This document shows, piece after piece, positions 47,049 through 55,653 of a DNA stretch of 64,000 nt (position 1 is the stretch's first letter; each line of letters opens with the position of its first letter). The DNA comes from Anoxybacillus sp050480245 (GTDB taxonomy: Bacteria > Bacillota > Bacilli > Bacillales > Anoxybacillaceae): the NCBI GenBank assembly GCA_050480245.1, contig JBCNEQ010000055.1; one strand, written 5' to 3'. The notes under the pieces are model-generated. The model was not told where the DNA came from and ran no database searches. It saw only the letters and a program-made list of their open reading frames with translations. Both the position numbers and the translations under genes were made by a program.

Positions 47049-47729
47049 TTACTTTTGGCCCGTATCATCATACAAAAATTTTTCATCGTTGGCAAGCTGC
47101 TCATATTCTTTATATCGTCGGTGAACGGTTGCTTTTGAAACATCGTAACCGAACGACCGAAGCGTAGCAGCAATTTCAGCAAACGTTAAGCGATTTTGGC
47201 GTAAACGAACAATCTCTTCAATCGGCACGTCTTTTCGGTCGCGACCAGCGTGTTCCCCAACATTGCGCAAATTGTTTTCCGGCCGATAACCATTTTGAAC
47301 TGCCCGCTGCATCCCACGTTTAATTTTTAAGTTATGTATTTTCCTTTGATACTCTTCTACAATGCTAATGATTTCTAACACCATCGAATCCGCTTCAGAT
47401 AACTGAAGCTCTCCCCGATGACTAACCGTATATACGCGGATCCCTTCTTTTTTCAAGCAGCGAAGAAGCGCAATTTTTGCATTTCCTCGTCCTAATCTTG
47501 TTTCATCTTGGACAAGAACAACATCAATATGATGTTGTTTGATTGCATCGAGCAATTCAATAATTCCTTCACGTTCAACATCATAACCGCTCGCTTGTTC
47601 TTGAATGATTTTGACAACATTCATTCCGTATTCAGCTGCTAGCTTTTCAAGCTCTTCTTTTTGCCTTTGTAACGACGTTTCTTGTGTTTGTTTTGTCGTA
47701 CTTACACGACAATAAATCATTGCGTTCAT
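47049..47729 (-). CDS. yneB: Serine recombinase YneB
   Basis: 226-residue resolvase/invertase-family protein. Catalytic Ser10 in MIYCRVSTTKQTQETSL, arginine-rich active-site region VQDETRLGRGNAKIALLR, and a C-terminal helix-turn-helix (RLTFAEIAATLRSFGYDVSK). Part of the SOS operon with yneA and ynzC, a fixed Bacillus arrangement; it is chromosomally stable rather than part of a mobile element. Target sites are unknown. Confidence 0.9.
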   Translation of the reverse strand: MNAMIYCRVSTTKQTQETSLQRQKEELEKLAAEYGMNVVKIIQEQASGYDVEREGIIELLDAIKQHHIDVVLVQDETRLGRGNAKIALLRCLKKEGIRVYTVSHRGELQLSEADSMVLEIISIVEEYQRKIHNLKIKRGMQRAVQNGYRPENNLRNVGEHAGRDRKDVPIEEIVRLRQNRLTFAEIAATLRSFGYDVSKATVHRRYKEYEQLANDEKFLYDDTGQK

Positions 47730-47749
47730 CCGTCATCCCTTTCTATTGA

Positions 47750-48052
47750 CTATGGTTTGTTAGCAACAAGCTGATTCTCGATATTTGATTTTAACACAGG
47801 GATCACGATTTTCTCACCAACAATTAATCGATCATCTGAGCGCTTATTTACTTCCATGACCCATTGAATAAATTGTTCATGGGACAACTGATGTTCGTGC
47901 TTATATTTATCTGCAATCTCCCATAATGTATCACCGGCTGATACTGTAATTTGAACATATTTCTCTTTATCAACAGATTCTGTTGCTTGTAGAAACGCCC
48001 AAACAAATAACACACTAAATAAAAACATCATCACATAATGTATTTTCCCCAT
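47750..48052 (-). CDS. yneA: SOS cell division suppressor YneA
   Basis: 100-residue single-pass protein: N-terminal transmembrane helix (YVMMFLFSVLFVWAFLQ) and an extracytoplasmic LysM domain (YVQITVSAGDTLWEIADKYK to GEKIVIPVL). In Bacillus YneA delays division during DNA damage. Start ATG 48052 has GGGGGG upstream; an in-frame extension would cover the LexA boxes. Divergent from lexA, with three LexA boxes between them. Confidence 0.9.
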   Translation of the reverse strand: MGKIHYVMMFLFSVLFVWAFLQATESVDKEKYVQITVSAGDTLWEIADKYKHEHQLSHEQFIQWVMEVNKRSDDRLIVGEKIVIPVLKSNIENQLVANKP

Positions 48053-48067
48053 GCCATCTACCCCCCT

Positions 48068-48081
48068 AGAACATTTGTTTG
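48068..48081. promoter_or_regulatory. LexA box 1 (yneA side)
   Basis: AGAACATTTGTTTG, near-consensus LexA site, 16 nt upstream of yneA. Confidence 0.75.
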
Positions 48082-48095
48082 TATTTATGATAACA

Positions 48096-48109
48096 AGAAC
48101 TTTTGTTCG
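48096..48109. promoter_or_regulatory. LexA box 2 (intergenic)
   Basis: AGAACTTTTGTTCG, matches CGAACNNNNGTTCG at nine of ten defined positions; midway between the divergent genes. Confidence 0.8.
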
Positions 48110-48125
48110 TGTCAACTATTTTTCT

Positions 48126-48139
48126 CGAACTTATGTTTG
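48126..48139. promoter_or_regulatory. LexA box 3 (lexA side)
   Basis: CGAACTTATGTTTG, near-consensus, overlapping the start of the lexA -35 (TTGTAT at 48137-48142; -10 TATAAT at 48161-48166, 18-nt spacer). Suited to autorepression. Confidence 0.8.
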
Positions 48140-48201
48140 TATTAACATGCAAAATTATGTTATAATGTGTGCAAAGATTTAAAAGGAAGAGGTGTATAAT
48201 A

Positions 48202-48819
48202 ATGGCGAAATTATCAAAACGACAACAACAAATTTTAGACTTTATTAAACAAGAAGTTCGCACAAAAGGGTATCCACCGTCAGTAAGGGAGATCGGAGAA
48301 GCGGTCGGTTTAGCATCGAGTTCTACCGTTCACGGACATTTAGCACGTTTAGAAAGTAAAGGCTTCATTCGTCGTGATCCGACAAAACCTCGTGCCATTG
48401 AAATTTTGGACGAGTATGAGTCCATTCCAAAAACAAATGTCGTTAACGTCCCAATCGTTGGAAAAGTGACAGCCGGACAACCAATTACCGCAATAGAAAA
48501 CATTGAAGAATATTTCCCTCTTCCAGAACGGTTCGTCTCACCAGATGATCAAGTATTTATGTTGCAAATTGTTGGAGAAAGCATGATTGAGGCCGGCATT
48601 TTAGACGGGGACTACGTAATCGTCCGTCAACAACAAACAGCGAATAACGGGGATATCGTTGTAGCCATGACTGAAGATCATGAAGCGACAGTAAAGCGAT
48701 TTTTTAAAGAAAAAGATCACATTCGTCTACAACCTGAAAATTCATCAATGGAACCAATCATCGTTCAAAATGCTACGATTTTAGGAAAAGTGATTGGCGT
48801 ATACCGTGCAATTCATTAA
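48202..48819 (+). CDS. lexA: LexA repressor
   Basis: 205-residue SOS repressor. N-terminal winged helix (PPSVREIGEAVGLASSSTVH), then the autoproteolytic domain with cleavage site Ala91-Gly92 (GKVTAGQP), nucleophile Ser127 (VGESMIEAGI) and general base Lys165 (EATVKRFF). All catalytic residues are intact. AAGGAAGAGGTG precedes ATG 48202. Represses itself, the divergent yneA operon and, from the boxes seen, probably parE. Confidence 0.96.
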   Translation: MAKLSKRQQQILDFIKQEVRTKGYPPSVREIGEAVGLASSSTVHGHLARLESKGFIRRDPTKPRAIEILDEYESIPKTNVVNVPIVGKVTAGQPITAIENIEEYFPLPERFVSPDDQVFMLQIVGESMIEAGILDGDYVIVRQQQTANNGDIVVAMTEDHEATVKRFFKEKDHIRLQPENSSMEPIIVQNATILGKVIGVYRAIH

Positions 48820-48837
48820 GAAAAAAGGAGAACATAA

Positions 48838-48866
48838 AAAGCTAACGGAAAAACCGTTAGCTTTTT
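48838..48866 (+). terminator. Bidirectional terminator between lexA and glnA
   Basis: Stem AAGCTAACGG/CCGTTAGCTT with a short A-rich loop, then TTTTT. Reads to the glnA end on the opposite strand. Confidence 0.8.
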
Positions 48867-50200
48867 TAGTAAAGGCTCATATATTGTTCACGTTCCCATG
48901 GATGTACTGCTGTACGGAACATATCCCATTCAATTTCTTTCGCTTCGACAAAGTGCTCAAATAAATGTTTGCCGAGCGCATTGACAATCACTTCATCCGA
49001 TTTTAAGTTTTGCAAGGCTTCTGCTAACGTTGCAGGCAAATCCACAATTCCTTCTTCTAGCCGCTCCTCTTTTGTCATCACATAAATGTTGCGATCCACT
49101 GGCGCTGGCGGTGTTAATTTATTTTTAATTCCATCTAATCCAGCTGCTAATAATACAGCCATCGCTAAATATGGGTTTGCTGCAGGGTCTACGCTACGCA
49201 CTTCAATGCGCGTACTCATGCCGCGTGACGCAGGAATGCGAATGAGCGGGCTTCGGTTGCGTGCTGACCACGCGACGTAACAAGGTGCCTCATATCCTGG
49301 GACAAGCCGCTTATACGAGTTCACCGTTGGGTTTGTTACTGCTGTAAAGTTTGGCGCATGCTTTAACACACCCGCAATGAACTGCAACGCTGTTTCGCTT
49401 AGCTGCAATTGACCATTTGGGTCAAAAAAGGCATTTTCGCCATTTTTAAAGAGCGATAAGTTACAATGCATACCTGAACCATTCACGCCAAAAAGCGGTT
49501 TTGGCATAAATGTCGCATGTAAACCGTGTTTACGTGCGACTGTTTTTACGACAAGTTTAAAAGTTTGAATATCGTCGCACGCTTTGACTGCATTGGCGTA
49601 CTTGAAGTCAATTTCATGTTGTCCTGGTGCAACTTCATGGTGAGATGCTTCGATTTCAAATCCCATCTCTTCTAGCTCTAATACAATGTCACGACGGCAG
49701 TTTTCTCCTAAATCCGTTGGAGCTAAATCAAAATAACCGCCATGGTCATTTAATTCTAACGTTGGCTCTCCTTTTTCATCGAGCTTGAATAGGAAAAACT
49801 CCGGCTCTGGTCCTAAATTGAACTCTGTGAATCCGAGCGCTTCCATCTCTTTTAACACACGTTTTAAGTTATAACGTGGACATCCTTCGAATGGCGTACC
49901 ATCTGGATTGTAAATATCACAAATAAAACGCGCCACTTTTCCTTTTTCTGCTGTCCATGGGAAAATAACAAATGTATCTAAGTCTGGATATAAATACATA
50001 TCTGACTCTTCGATACGAACAAACCCTTCGATCGATGACCCGTCAAACATCATTTTATTGTCGAGCGCCTTTTGTAATTGACTAACTGGAATTTCCACGT
50101 TTTTAATCGTGCCGAGAATGTCTGTAAACTGCAAACGAATATACTTTACATTCTCTTCCTTAACAATACGAAAAATGTCTTCTTTCGTGTACTTAGCCAT
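48866..50200 (-). CDS. glnA: Glutamine synthetase type I
   Basis: 444-residue GSI-alpha enzyme that joins ammonia and glutamate. Signatures: MMFDGSSIEGFVRIEESDMYLYP-type substrate loop, HHEVAPGQHEIDFKYANAVK (metal-binding Glu/His), KPLFGVNGSGMHCNLSLF (ATP site) and RIPASRGMSTRIEVRSVDPAANPYLA. In Bacillus the feedback-inhibited enzyme binds GlnR/TnrA. ATG 50200 has GGGGGAGG upstream. Second gene of glnRA. Confidence 0.96.
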   Translation of the reverse strand: MAKYTKEDIFRIVKEENVKYIRLQFTDILGTIKNVEIPVSQLQKALDNKMMFDGSSIEGFVRIEESDMYLYPDLDTFVIFPWTAEKGKVARFICDIYNPDGTPFEGCPRYNLKRVLKEMEALGFTEFNLGPEPEFFLFKLDEKGEPTLELNDHGGYFDLAPTDLGENCRRDIVLELEEMGFEIEASHHEVAPGQHEIDFKYANAVKACDDIQTFKLVVKTVARKHGLHATFMPKPLFGVNGSGMHCNLSLFKNGENAFFDPNGQLQLSETALQFIAGVLKHAPNFTAVTNPTVNSYKRLVPGYEAPCYVAWSARNRSPLIRIPASRGMSTRIEVRSVDPAANPYLAMAVLLAAGLDGIKNKLTPPAPVDRNIYVMTKEERLEEGIVDLPATLAEALQNLKSDEVIVNALGKHLFEHFVEAKEIEWDMFRTAVHPWEREQYMSLY

Positions 50201-50254
50201 ACATATTCCTCCCCCAAAATGAAAAAGATCATTTATGTTAAAAAACATAAATTT

Positions 50255-50659
50255 TTAGTGAAAAAAGCGAGCAATATCTCCTTGGCGAAGCGATGCTCGA
50301 TTAAAACGACCGGCTTGCATCAACTCGGCACGCAACAGCTTGCGCAACTCCGCTTCCGACAAATCTTGTTTCATCACTTTCGGTGCAACAGATGGAGTTG
50401 TTTCCGTATGTTGTTGTTGACGCGAAGCAAAAATTTGTTTAATGCCTGCTAAATTAACACCTTGTTCGATTAAATCTTTAATTTCAAGTAAACGATCCAC
50501 ATCATTAAACGAAAATAATCGGCGATTGCCTTCTGTCCGCGCAGGTGAAACAAGACCGTGTTCCTCATAATAGCGGATTTGCCGCGCTGATAAATCTGTT
50601 AATTGCATAACGATGCCTATTGGAAATAACGGCATGGAGCGACGAATGTGACTATTCAT
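50255..50659 (-). CDS. glnR: Nitrogen regulator GlnR
   Basis: 134-residue MerR-family repressor. N-terminal winged helix MPLFPIGIVMQLTDLSARQI with RYYEEHGLVSPARTEGNRR, and a short C-terminal tail (SEAELRKLLRAELMQAGRFN) that senses feedback-inhibited glutamine synthetase. Controls glnRA; two GlnR-type boxes lie upstream. The start is probably ATG 50659; an internal ATG at residue 9 is possible. Confidence 0.94.
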   Translation of the reverse strand: MNSHIRRSMPLFPIGIVMQLTDLSARQIRYYEEHGLVSPARTEGNRRLFSFNDVDRLLEIKDLIEQGVNLAGIKQIFASRQQQHTETTPSVAPKVMKQDLSEAELRKLLRAELMQAGRFNRASLRQGDIARFFH

Positions 50660-50701
50660 GTCGACCCCTCCTTACGTAATACGTATTTTCATTTTATTCT
50701 A

Positions 50702-50718
50702 TGTTACTCTATATGTCA
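50702..50718 (-). promoter_or_regulatory. GlnR/TnrA box 1
   Basis: TGACATATAGAGTAACA on the minus strand, close to the GlnR/TnrA consensus TGTNAN7TNACA, 43 nt upstream of glnR. Confidence 0.6.
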
Positions 50719-50724
50719 ATGATA

Positions 50725-50741
50725 CGTTATATTTTATTACA
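50725..50741 (-). promoter_or_regulatory. GlnR/TnrA box 2
   Basis: TGTAATAAAATATAACG on the minus strand, one mismatch to TGTNAN7TNACA. The two boxes are centred 23 nt apart, as expected for cooperative GlnR binding. Confidence 0.55.
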
Positions 50742-50760
50742 TATTTTTTTCTGAAAGATT

Positions 50761-52029
50761 TTATAATTGAATCAATTGTTTTTCGAGCAATCGATCAATC
50801 GCCATACACACAGCAATTTTTACATGTGAATACGTTAATCCCCCTTGCACATACGCCACATAAGGTGGTCGAATCGGCCCATCAGCTGATAGTTCAATGC
50901 TTGCACCTTGTACAAACGTTCCTGCCGCCATAATGACGTCATCTTCATAGCCTGGCATGTAGTTTGGATACGGCGTAAAATGCGAATTGACAGGGGATGC
51001 AAATTGAATCGCTTGACAAAACGCAATCATTTGTTCTGCATCGTCGAATTGCACGGACTGAATTAAGTCGGTGCGTACCGCATTCCATGCCGGATACGTG
51101 TTCATTCCGATTCGTTCAAGCATAGCTGCAGTAAAGACCGCACCTTTTAACGCTTGGCCAACAACATGTGGTGCTAAGAAAAATCCTTGATACATTTCTT
51201 GTAGACTGTATAAAGAAGCACCGGCTTCCGCACCAATTCCTGGTGACGTCATACGATAAGCACACATATCAATATATTCTCGTTTACCAACGAGATATCC
51301 TCCTGTCTTCGCCAATCCACCACCAGGATTTTTAATAAGTGACCCAGCCATTAAATCTGCACCAACATGACACGGCTCTTGCTCCTCGACAAATTCTCCA
51401 TAACAGTTATCGACGAAAACGACAACATCTTGTTTGATCCCTTTTACAAAATCGATCATTTCTTTAATTTCAGCAATTGTAAATGATGGACGTGGATCAT
51501 ACCCTTTTGACCGTTGAATACCAATCATTTTCGTTCGATCATTGATCGCTTGTTTTACCGCTGCAAAATCGACTTTACCTTCCGAAGTGAGTGGTACGCT
51601 GCTATAGCCGATATGAAACTCTTTTAGCGAACCGATGCCTTTGCCACGAATACCGACAATTTCTTCAAGCGTATCGTACGGTTTGCCGGTAATATATAAT
51701 AGTTCATCTCCCGGACGTAACACACCGAATAAGGCGATTGTAATCGCATGCGTGCCAGAAATAATTTGTGGACGGACGAGCGCTGCTTCCCCACCGAATA
51801 CATCTGCATACACTTTTTCTAATGTATCGCGCCCGATGTCATCATAGCCATATCCTGTCGATGGAATAAAATGCGCATCGCTTACTTGATGGCGGCGAAA
51901 GCTTTGTAATACGCGATATTGATTAGAATCAATGCGCTCATCAATCGCTTGATGAATCGGTGCAATTTGTGCTTCCATTTCTTTAACGAGCCTAGCAATT
52001 TTCTCTCCATGTGTGAAATGCTGAAACAT
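50761..52029 (-). CDS. ynbB: YnbB, PLP-dependent methionine gamma-lyase-like protein
   Basis: 422-residue protein of the aluminium-resistance/methionine gamma-lyase-like group of fold-type I PLP enzymes. PLP-binding lysine in AGSLIKNPGGGLAKTGGY, cofactor loop SGTHAITIALFG, and VVVFVDNCYGEFVEE with the pyridine-contacting Asp. The true substrate is not known. Lies between glnR and hflX as in B. subtilis; 13 nt after hflX, so cotranscribed. Confidence 0.88.
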   Translation of the reverse strand: MFQHFTHGEKIARLVKEMEAQIAPIHQAIDERIDSNQYRVLQSFRRHQVSDAHFIPSTGYGYDDIGRDTLEKVYADVFGGEAALVRPQIISGTHAITIALFGVLRPGDELLYITGKPYDTLEEIVGIRGKGIGSLKEFHIGYSSVPLTSEGKVDFAAVKQAINDRTKMIGIQRSKGYDPRPSFTIAEIKEMIDFVKGIKQDVVVFVDNCYGEFVEEQEPCHVGADLMAGSLIKNPGGGLAKTGGYLVGKREYIDMCAYRMTSPGIGAEAGASLYSLQEMYQGFFLAPHVVGQALKGAVFTAAMLERIGMNTYPAWNAVRTDLIQSVQFDDAEQMIAFCQAIQFASPVNSHFTPYPNYMPGYEDDVIMAAGTFVQGASIELSADGPIRPPYVAYVQGGLTYSHVKIAVCMAIDRLLEKQLIQL

Positions 52030-52042
52030 AACAAAACCCTTT

Positions 52043-53296
52043 CTATTTGTTGTATGTTCTTAGTTGTAACAACAGCGGATGCTCTGACAATATGTAGCCG
52101 CTACATTCATACATGCCGTTTTGTTCATTAAAATGAAGTTGCCGCACAATCGTTTCTGCTTTTAGCTGCGCGAGCAATTTTCCTTCAAACGCGGGAATTG
52201 CCACGTCGTAACGCTCCATCGCTTCTGTCATCTTTTCTTCAATAAACTCGCGCAAACGTTGGACGTCTTGTTCGTTAAACGCACTTACTAATATATGATC
52301 TGTTCTCGGGCTTGGCACAAAGTTTGGAAGAACGATGTCGCGTTTATTATACACGGTGGCGCTTGGAATGGTCGTCGCCTCCAATTCTTCAAGCAAACGA
52401 TAAACCGTTTGTTCATGTTGAATATAGTCCGGATTGGACGAATCAACAATATGTAAAATAAAATCAGCCTCTTTCACTTCTTCTAACGTCGAACGAAACG
52501 CTGCGACAAGCGTTGTCGGCAAGTCTTGAATAAAACCGACCGTGTCCGTCAAAAGCGCTGTATAGCCACTTGGTAGCACAAGTTTCCTTGTGAGCGGGTC
52601 TAGTGTCGCAAACAATAAATTTTCCTCAAACGCACCCGCTTTCGTTAAGCGATTAAAAAGCGTGGACTTACCCGCGTTCGTATAACCAACTAGCGCAATT
52701 TGAAACACGACGTTTTTCTTTCGCCGCTCGCGATACCGTTCGCGATGTTCAACAACAGCTTTAAGCTGCGCTTTAATTTCATCAATGCGACGGCGAATAT
52801 GGCGACGGTCTGTTTCTAGTTTCGTTTCTCCCGGTCCTCTCGTTCCGATTCCGCCGCCTAATCGCGAAAGTTCTGTTCCTTGTCCACTCAACCGCGGCAA
52901 TATGTATTGTAGCTGAGCAAGCTCGACTTGCAATTTTCCTTCTTTTGAGCGCGCGCGGCTTGCGAAAATGTCTAAAATAAGCTGCGTCCGATCAATGACG
53001 CGCACATTTAATAGCTTCGTTAAGTTTCGATTTTGGCTTGGTGACAATTCATCATTAAAAATAACAACATCTGGTTCAAACTGTTCGACAAGCTGAACAA
53101 GCTCTTCAACTTTTCCTTTACCGATATATGTCGCCGGATGAATCGTCTCTCGCTTTTGCGTCAGGCTAATGACGACTTCACCGTTTGCGGTGTGAACAAG
53201 TGAAGCAAGCTCTTCCATCGAATACGAAAATCGTTCATCGTTCATATGAGGTAATTGACACCCAACAATCATCACTCGTTCCCGTTCTTTTTGCAT
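52043..53296 (-). CDS. hflX: Ribosome-associated GTPase HflX
   Basis: 417-residue GTPase that splits stalled ribosomes. N-terminal HflX domain (GKGKVEELVQLVEQFEPDVV, then the GTRGPGETKLETDRRHIRRR glycine-rich region), a coiled-coil linker, and a G domain with G1 GYTNAGKSTLFNRL, G3 DTVGFIQDLP, G4 YNKRD. Start ATG 53296 near a GGGAAA; an internal in-frame alternative MIVGCQL is possible. Downstream of it is ynbB. Confidence 0.93.
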   Translation of the reverse strand: MQKERERVMIVGCQLPHMNDERFSYSMEELASLVHTANGEVVISLTQKRETIHPATYIGKGKVEELVQLVEQFEPDVVIFNDELSPSQNRNLTKLLNVRVIDRTQLILDIFASRARSKEGKLQVELAQLQYILPRLSGQGTELSRLGGGIGTRGPGETKLETDRRHIRRRIDEIKAQLKAVVEHRERYRERRKKNVVFQIALVGYTNAGKSTLFNRLTKAGAFEENLLFATLDPLTRKLVLPSGYTALLTDTVGFIQDLPTTLVAAFRSTLEEVKEADFILHIVDSSNPDYIQHEQTVYRLLEELEATTIPSATVYNKRDIVLPNFVPSPRTDHILVSAFNEQDVQRLREFIEEKMTEAMERYDVAIPAFEGKLLAQLKAETIVRQLHFNEQNGMYECSGYILSEHPLLLQLRTYNK

Positions 53297-53442
53297 ATTT
53301 TCCCTCTTTCCTATTGAACGTCTGTTCTCATCATAACAAATCTTATTGAAAAGTGCTATGGACTGAAAAATGATCGTTGATTTTTTCTTGTTTTGTACAT
53401 AAAATTGTAACGTAATTTTACATAACAGAAAGGATTGCGATC

Positions 53443-54051
53443 ATGACTTGGGAAGTATTAAGTATAATCGGCACAATTGCCTTTGCAATTAGCGGAGCGA
53501 TTGTCGCTATGGAAGAAGAATACGATATTTTAGGCGTATACATTCTTGGAATCGTAACCGCATTCGGTGGCGGAGCTGTACGCAACGTGTTAATCGGTGT
53601 ACCCGTGTCAATTCTTTGGCAACAACAAACGCTGTTTTTTATCGCGTTTCTCGCGATGACTATCGTCTATTTGTTTCCACAAAAAATGTTGCCTCATTGG
53701 CAACGTTGGGGGAACTTTTTCGATGCCCTCGGACTTTCCGCTTTCGCCATTCAAGGAGCGCTATATGCCGTTCAAATGAATCATCCATTAAGTGCAGTCA
53801 TTGTTGCTGCTGTGTTAACCGGAAGCGGAGGTGGGATGATTCGCGATATATTAGCAGGAAGAAAACCGCTCGTATTGCGTGAAGAAATTTACGCTGCTTG
53901 GGCCATTTTAGCCGGTATCGCAGTTGGAACCGGGATCGCGCATTCTTCGTTTGGTTTGTATATATTGTTTGGCGTTGTTGCCACATTGCGCATTTTATCA
54001 TATACATATAACTGGAAATTACCGAATAAATCATTAAAAACAGAAAACTAA
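53443..54051 (+). CDS. TRIC-type cation channel family protein (UPF0126)
   Basis: 202-residue protein with about seven hydrophobic segments and two repeats, of the trimeric intracellular cation channel/UPF0126 family. The glycine-rich signatures FAISGAIVAMEEEYDILG with GGGAVRNVLIG, and in the second repeat LTGSGGGMIRDILAGRKPLV, are diagnostic. Probably a monovalent cation channel. AGAAAGGATTGCGATC precedes the ATG. Single-gene unit. Confidence 0.9.
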   Translation: MTWEVLSIIGTIAFAISGAIVAMEEEYDILGVYILGIVTAFGGGAVRNVLIGVPVSILWQQQTLFFIAFLAMTIVYLFPQKMLPHWQRWGNFFDALGLSAFAIQGALYAVQMNHPLSAVIVAAVLTGSGGGMIRDILAGRKPLVLREEIYAAWAILAGIAVGTGIAHSSFGLYILFGVVATLRILSYTYNWKLPNKSLKTEN

Positions 54052-54078
54052 AGCAGGAGCCTCCACTGAGGTCTCCTG
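54049..54078 (+). terminator. Terminator of the TRIC gene
   Basis: Stem AGCAGGAG/CTCCTGCT with an inner CCTC/GAGG pair, followed by TTTTTTA. Confidence 0.85.
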
Positions 54079-54083
54079 CTTTT

Positions 54084-54345
54084 TTATCCTTCCCACCGCT
54101 CGACAATTGTCGCGGTTGCCATGCCGTGTCCGATGCAAATCGTTAATAAGCCGTAGCGTCCCTTTCGTCGTTCAAGTTCGTGAACGAGCGATGTCATCAG
54201 TTTCACACCCGTTGCCCCAAGCGGATGGCCTAACGCAATCGCACCACCGTTGACGTTGACTTTGGAAAGTGGGACACCGATTTCTTTTTGCCAGGCAAGG
54301 ACAACAGAAGCGAACGCTTCGTTAATTTCCACAAGGAAGGTTTCC
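54084..54345 (-). pseudogene. C-terminal fragment of a thiolase (acetyl-CoA acyltransferase)
   Basis: About 87 codons covering only the last quarter of a ~390-residue thiolase: EINEAFASVVLAWQKE, the catalytic-His block NVNGGAIALGHPLGATG and the catalytic-Cys block LTICIGHGMATATIVERW. The nucleophilic Cys89-type domain and the rest are missing. The sequence is in one intact frame, so the loss is recent. It starts about ten bases after the spoVK stop, with no start codon or promoter of its own. Confidence 0.85.
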
Positions 54346-54354
54346 CTCCCCTAT

Positions 54355-55284
54355 TTATTCAACAACTAAATCGCGTTCTCGTATAATCATCAATTCTTTT
54401 TTGTCATAACGCCCTTCGTGCAACAGGCGCACTGCTTGTTTCCGAATTGCTTTTTCAATCAAATTTCGAATGTAGCGACCGTTACTAAACTTTCTTTGAT
54501 ATCCCCCAGCTAACAGCTGTTCAATATGTTCACGTAGCTTTCGTTCTGCTTCGGAAGTAAGCTCATATTCTCTCATGTGAAGCATTTGTTTTGCGATTTG
54601 CACAAGTTCCTCTGTTGTGTAATCCGGGAATTCGAGCATTAACGGAAAACGTGATGGCAATCCTGGGTTTAACGATAAAAAATACTCCATCTCAGCCGGA
54701 TATCCGGCTAAAATAACAACTAAATCGTCAGAAAAATCTTCAATTCCTTTTACTAACGTATCGATGGCTTCTTTTCCAAAATCTTTTTCTCCTCCACGTG
54801 CGAGTGAATAGGCTTCATCAATAAATAAAATCCCTCCGCGTGCTTTTTTAATTAAATCGCGCGTTTTATTAGCTGTATGACCGATGTATTCACCGACTAA
54901 ATCGGCACGTTCTGCTTCAATAAAATGCCCTTTAGATAAAACGTTCATTTCTAAAAATAACTTTCCAAGAATACGAGCAACTGTCGTTTTTCCTGTACCT
55001 GGGTTCCCTTTAAAAATCATATGAAGCGATTGTTTATTTCCTTTTAGCCCGTTCGCTTGACGTGCTTTATTAATATATAACCAAGCATAAATTTCCTTAA
55101 TTAATTTTTTTACTTCACTTAGTCCAACTAATTCATCTAGCTCTCTTTGAATCTCTTTCAACACCGCATGTTGATGGTAATCAATTCGATTTGGCGTTTC
55201 TTCTTTCGGCAAGTAATTGACGTTTTTTGCGTTAAGCACGATATTAATTTGACTTTTTGTTTGCTTCATCGTCAACTCTGACAA
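54355..55284 (-). CDS. spoVK: Stage V sporulation protein K (AAA ATPase)
   Basis: 309-residue CbbX/SpoVK-type AAA+ protein needed for spore maturation. Walker A FKGNPGTGKTTVARILGKL, Walker B GGILFIDEAYSLARGG, sensor/arginine region LPSRFPLMLEFPDYT, and the NGRYIRNLIEKAIRKQAVRL lid. Start TTG at 55284 fits GGAGAGG at 10 nt; ATG six codons later lacks a ribosome-binding site. Between hfq and the thiolase fragment; in Bacillus it is transcribed in the mother cell. Confidence 0.92.
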   Translation of the reverse strand: MSELTMKQTKSQINIVLNAKNVNYLPKEETPNRIDYHQHAVLKEIQRELDELVGLSEVKKLIKEIYAWLYINKARQANGLKGNKQSLHMIFKGNPGTGKTTVARILGKLFLEMNVLSKGHFIEAERADLVGEYIGHTANKTRDLIKKARGGILFIDEAYSLARGGEKDFGKEAIDTLVKGIEDFSDDLVVILAGYPAEMEYFLSLNPGLPSRFPLMLEFPDYTTEELVQIAKQMLHMREYELTSEAERKLREHIEQLLAGGYQRKFSNGRYIRNLIEKAIRKQAVRLLHEGRYDKKELMIIRERDLVVE

Positions 55285-55368
55285 GGCGACGTCACCTCTC
55301 CTTCATCGTTGCTTCTTTTATTAATATACGCTTCAGTTGCCCATTTCGTGACAAATGCCTAACGAAAA

Positions 55369-55396
55369 AATCGCCCACCGATATGCGGTGAGCGAT
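55369..55396 (-). terminator. Terminator of hfq
   Basis: Stem TCGCTCACCG/CGGTGGGCGA (one G-U pair) with a five-base loop, then TTTTTTCG on the minus strand. Confidence 0.85.
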
Positions 55397-55401
55397 ATAT
55401 C

Positions 55402-55620
55402 TTACTCAATCTCAATTTTTACGTTTTTTTGTGGTGCAAATGTGGAAATGGCATGTTTATAAATTAATTGTTGTTTTCCATCCACTTCTAACAATACTGT
55501 GAAATTGTCAAATCCTTTCACTAACCCACGCAATTGAAATCCATTCAGCAAAAATACAGTAACCGTTGTTTCTTCCTTCCGCAATTGGTTTAAAAACTGA
55601 TCTTGAATGTTTATTGCCAT
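55402..55620 (-). CDS. hfq: RNA chaperone Hfq
   Basis: 72-residue Sm-like protein forming RNA-binding hexamers. Sm1 region QDQFLNQLRKEETTVTVFLL, NGFQLRGLVKGFDNFTVLLE, and Sm2 QQLIYKHAISTFAP (YKHAIST motif). GAGGAGGACGAAGCA upstream. Follows miaA as in almost all bacteria carrying the pair. Confidence 0.96.
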   Translation of the reverse strand: MAINIQDQFLNQLRKEETTVTVFLLNGFQLRGLVKGFDNFTVLLEVDGKQQLIYKHAISTFAPQKNVKIEIE

Positions 55621-55653
55621 TGCTTCGTCCTCCTCTTTTTCTCTACATTACGT

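Noticed and set aside
47049..47729. yneB serine recombinase as a mark of a mobile element
   Set aside because: It is a fixed member of the SOS operon yneA-yneB-ynzC in Bacillus; no attachment sites or cargo were seen.
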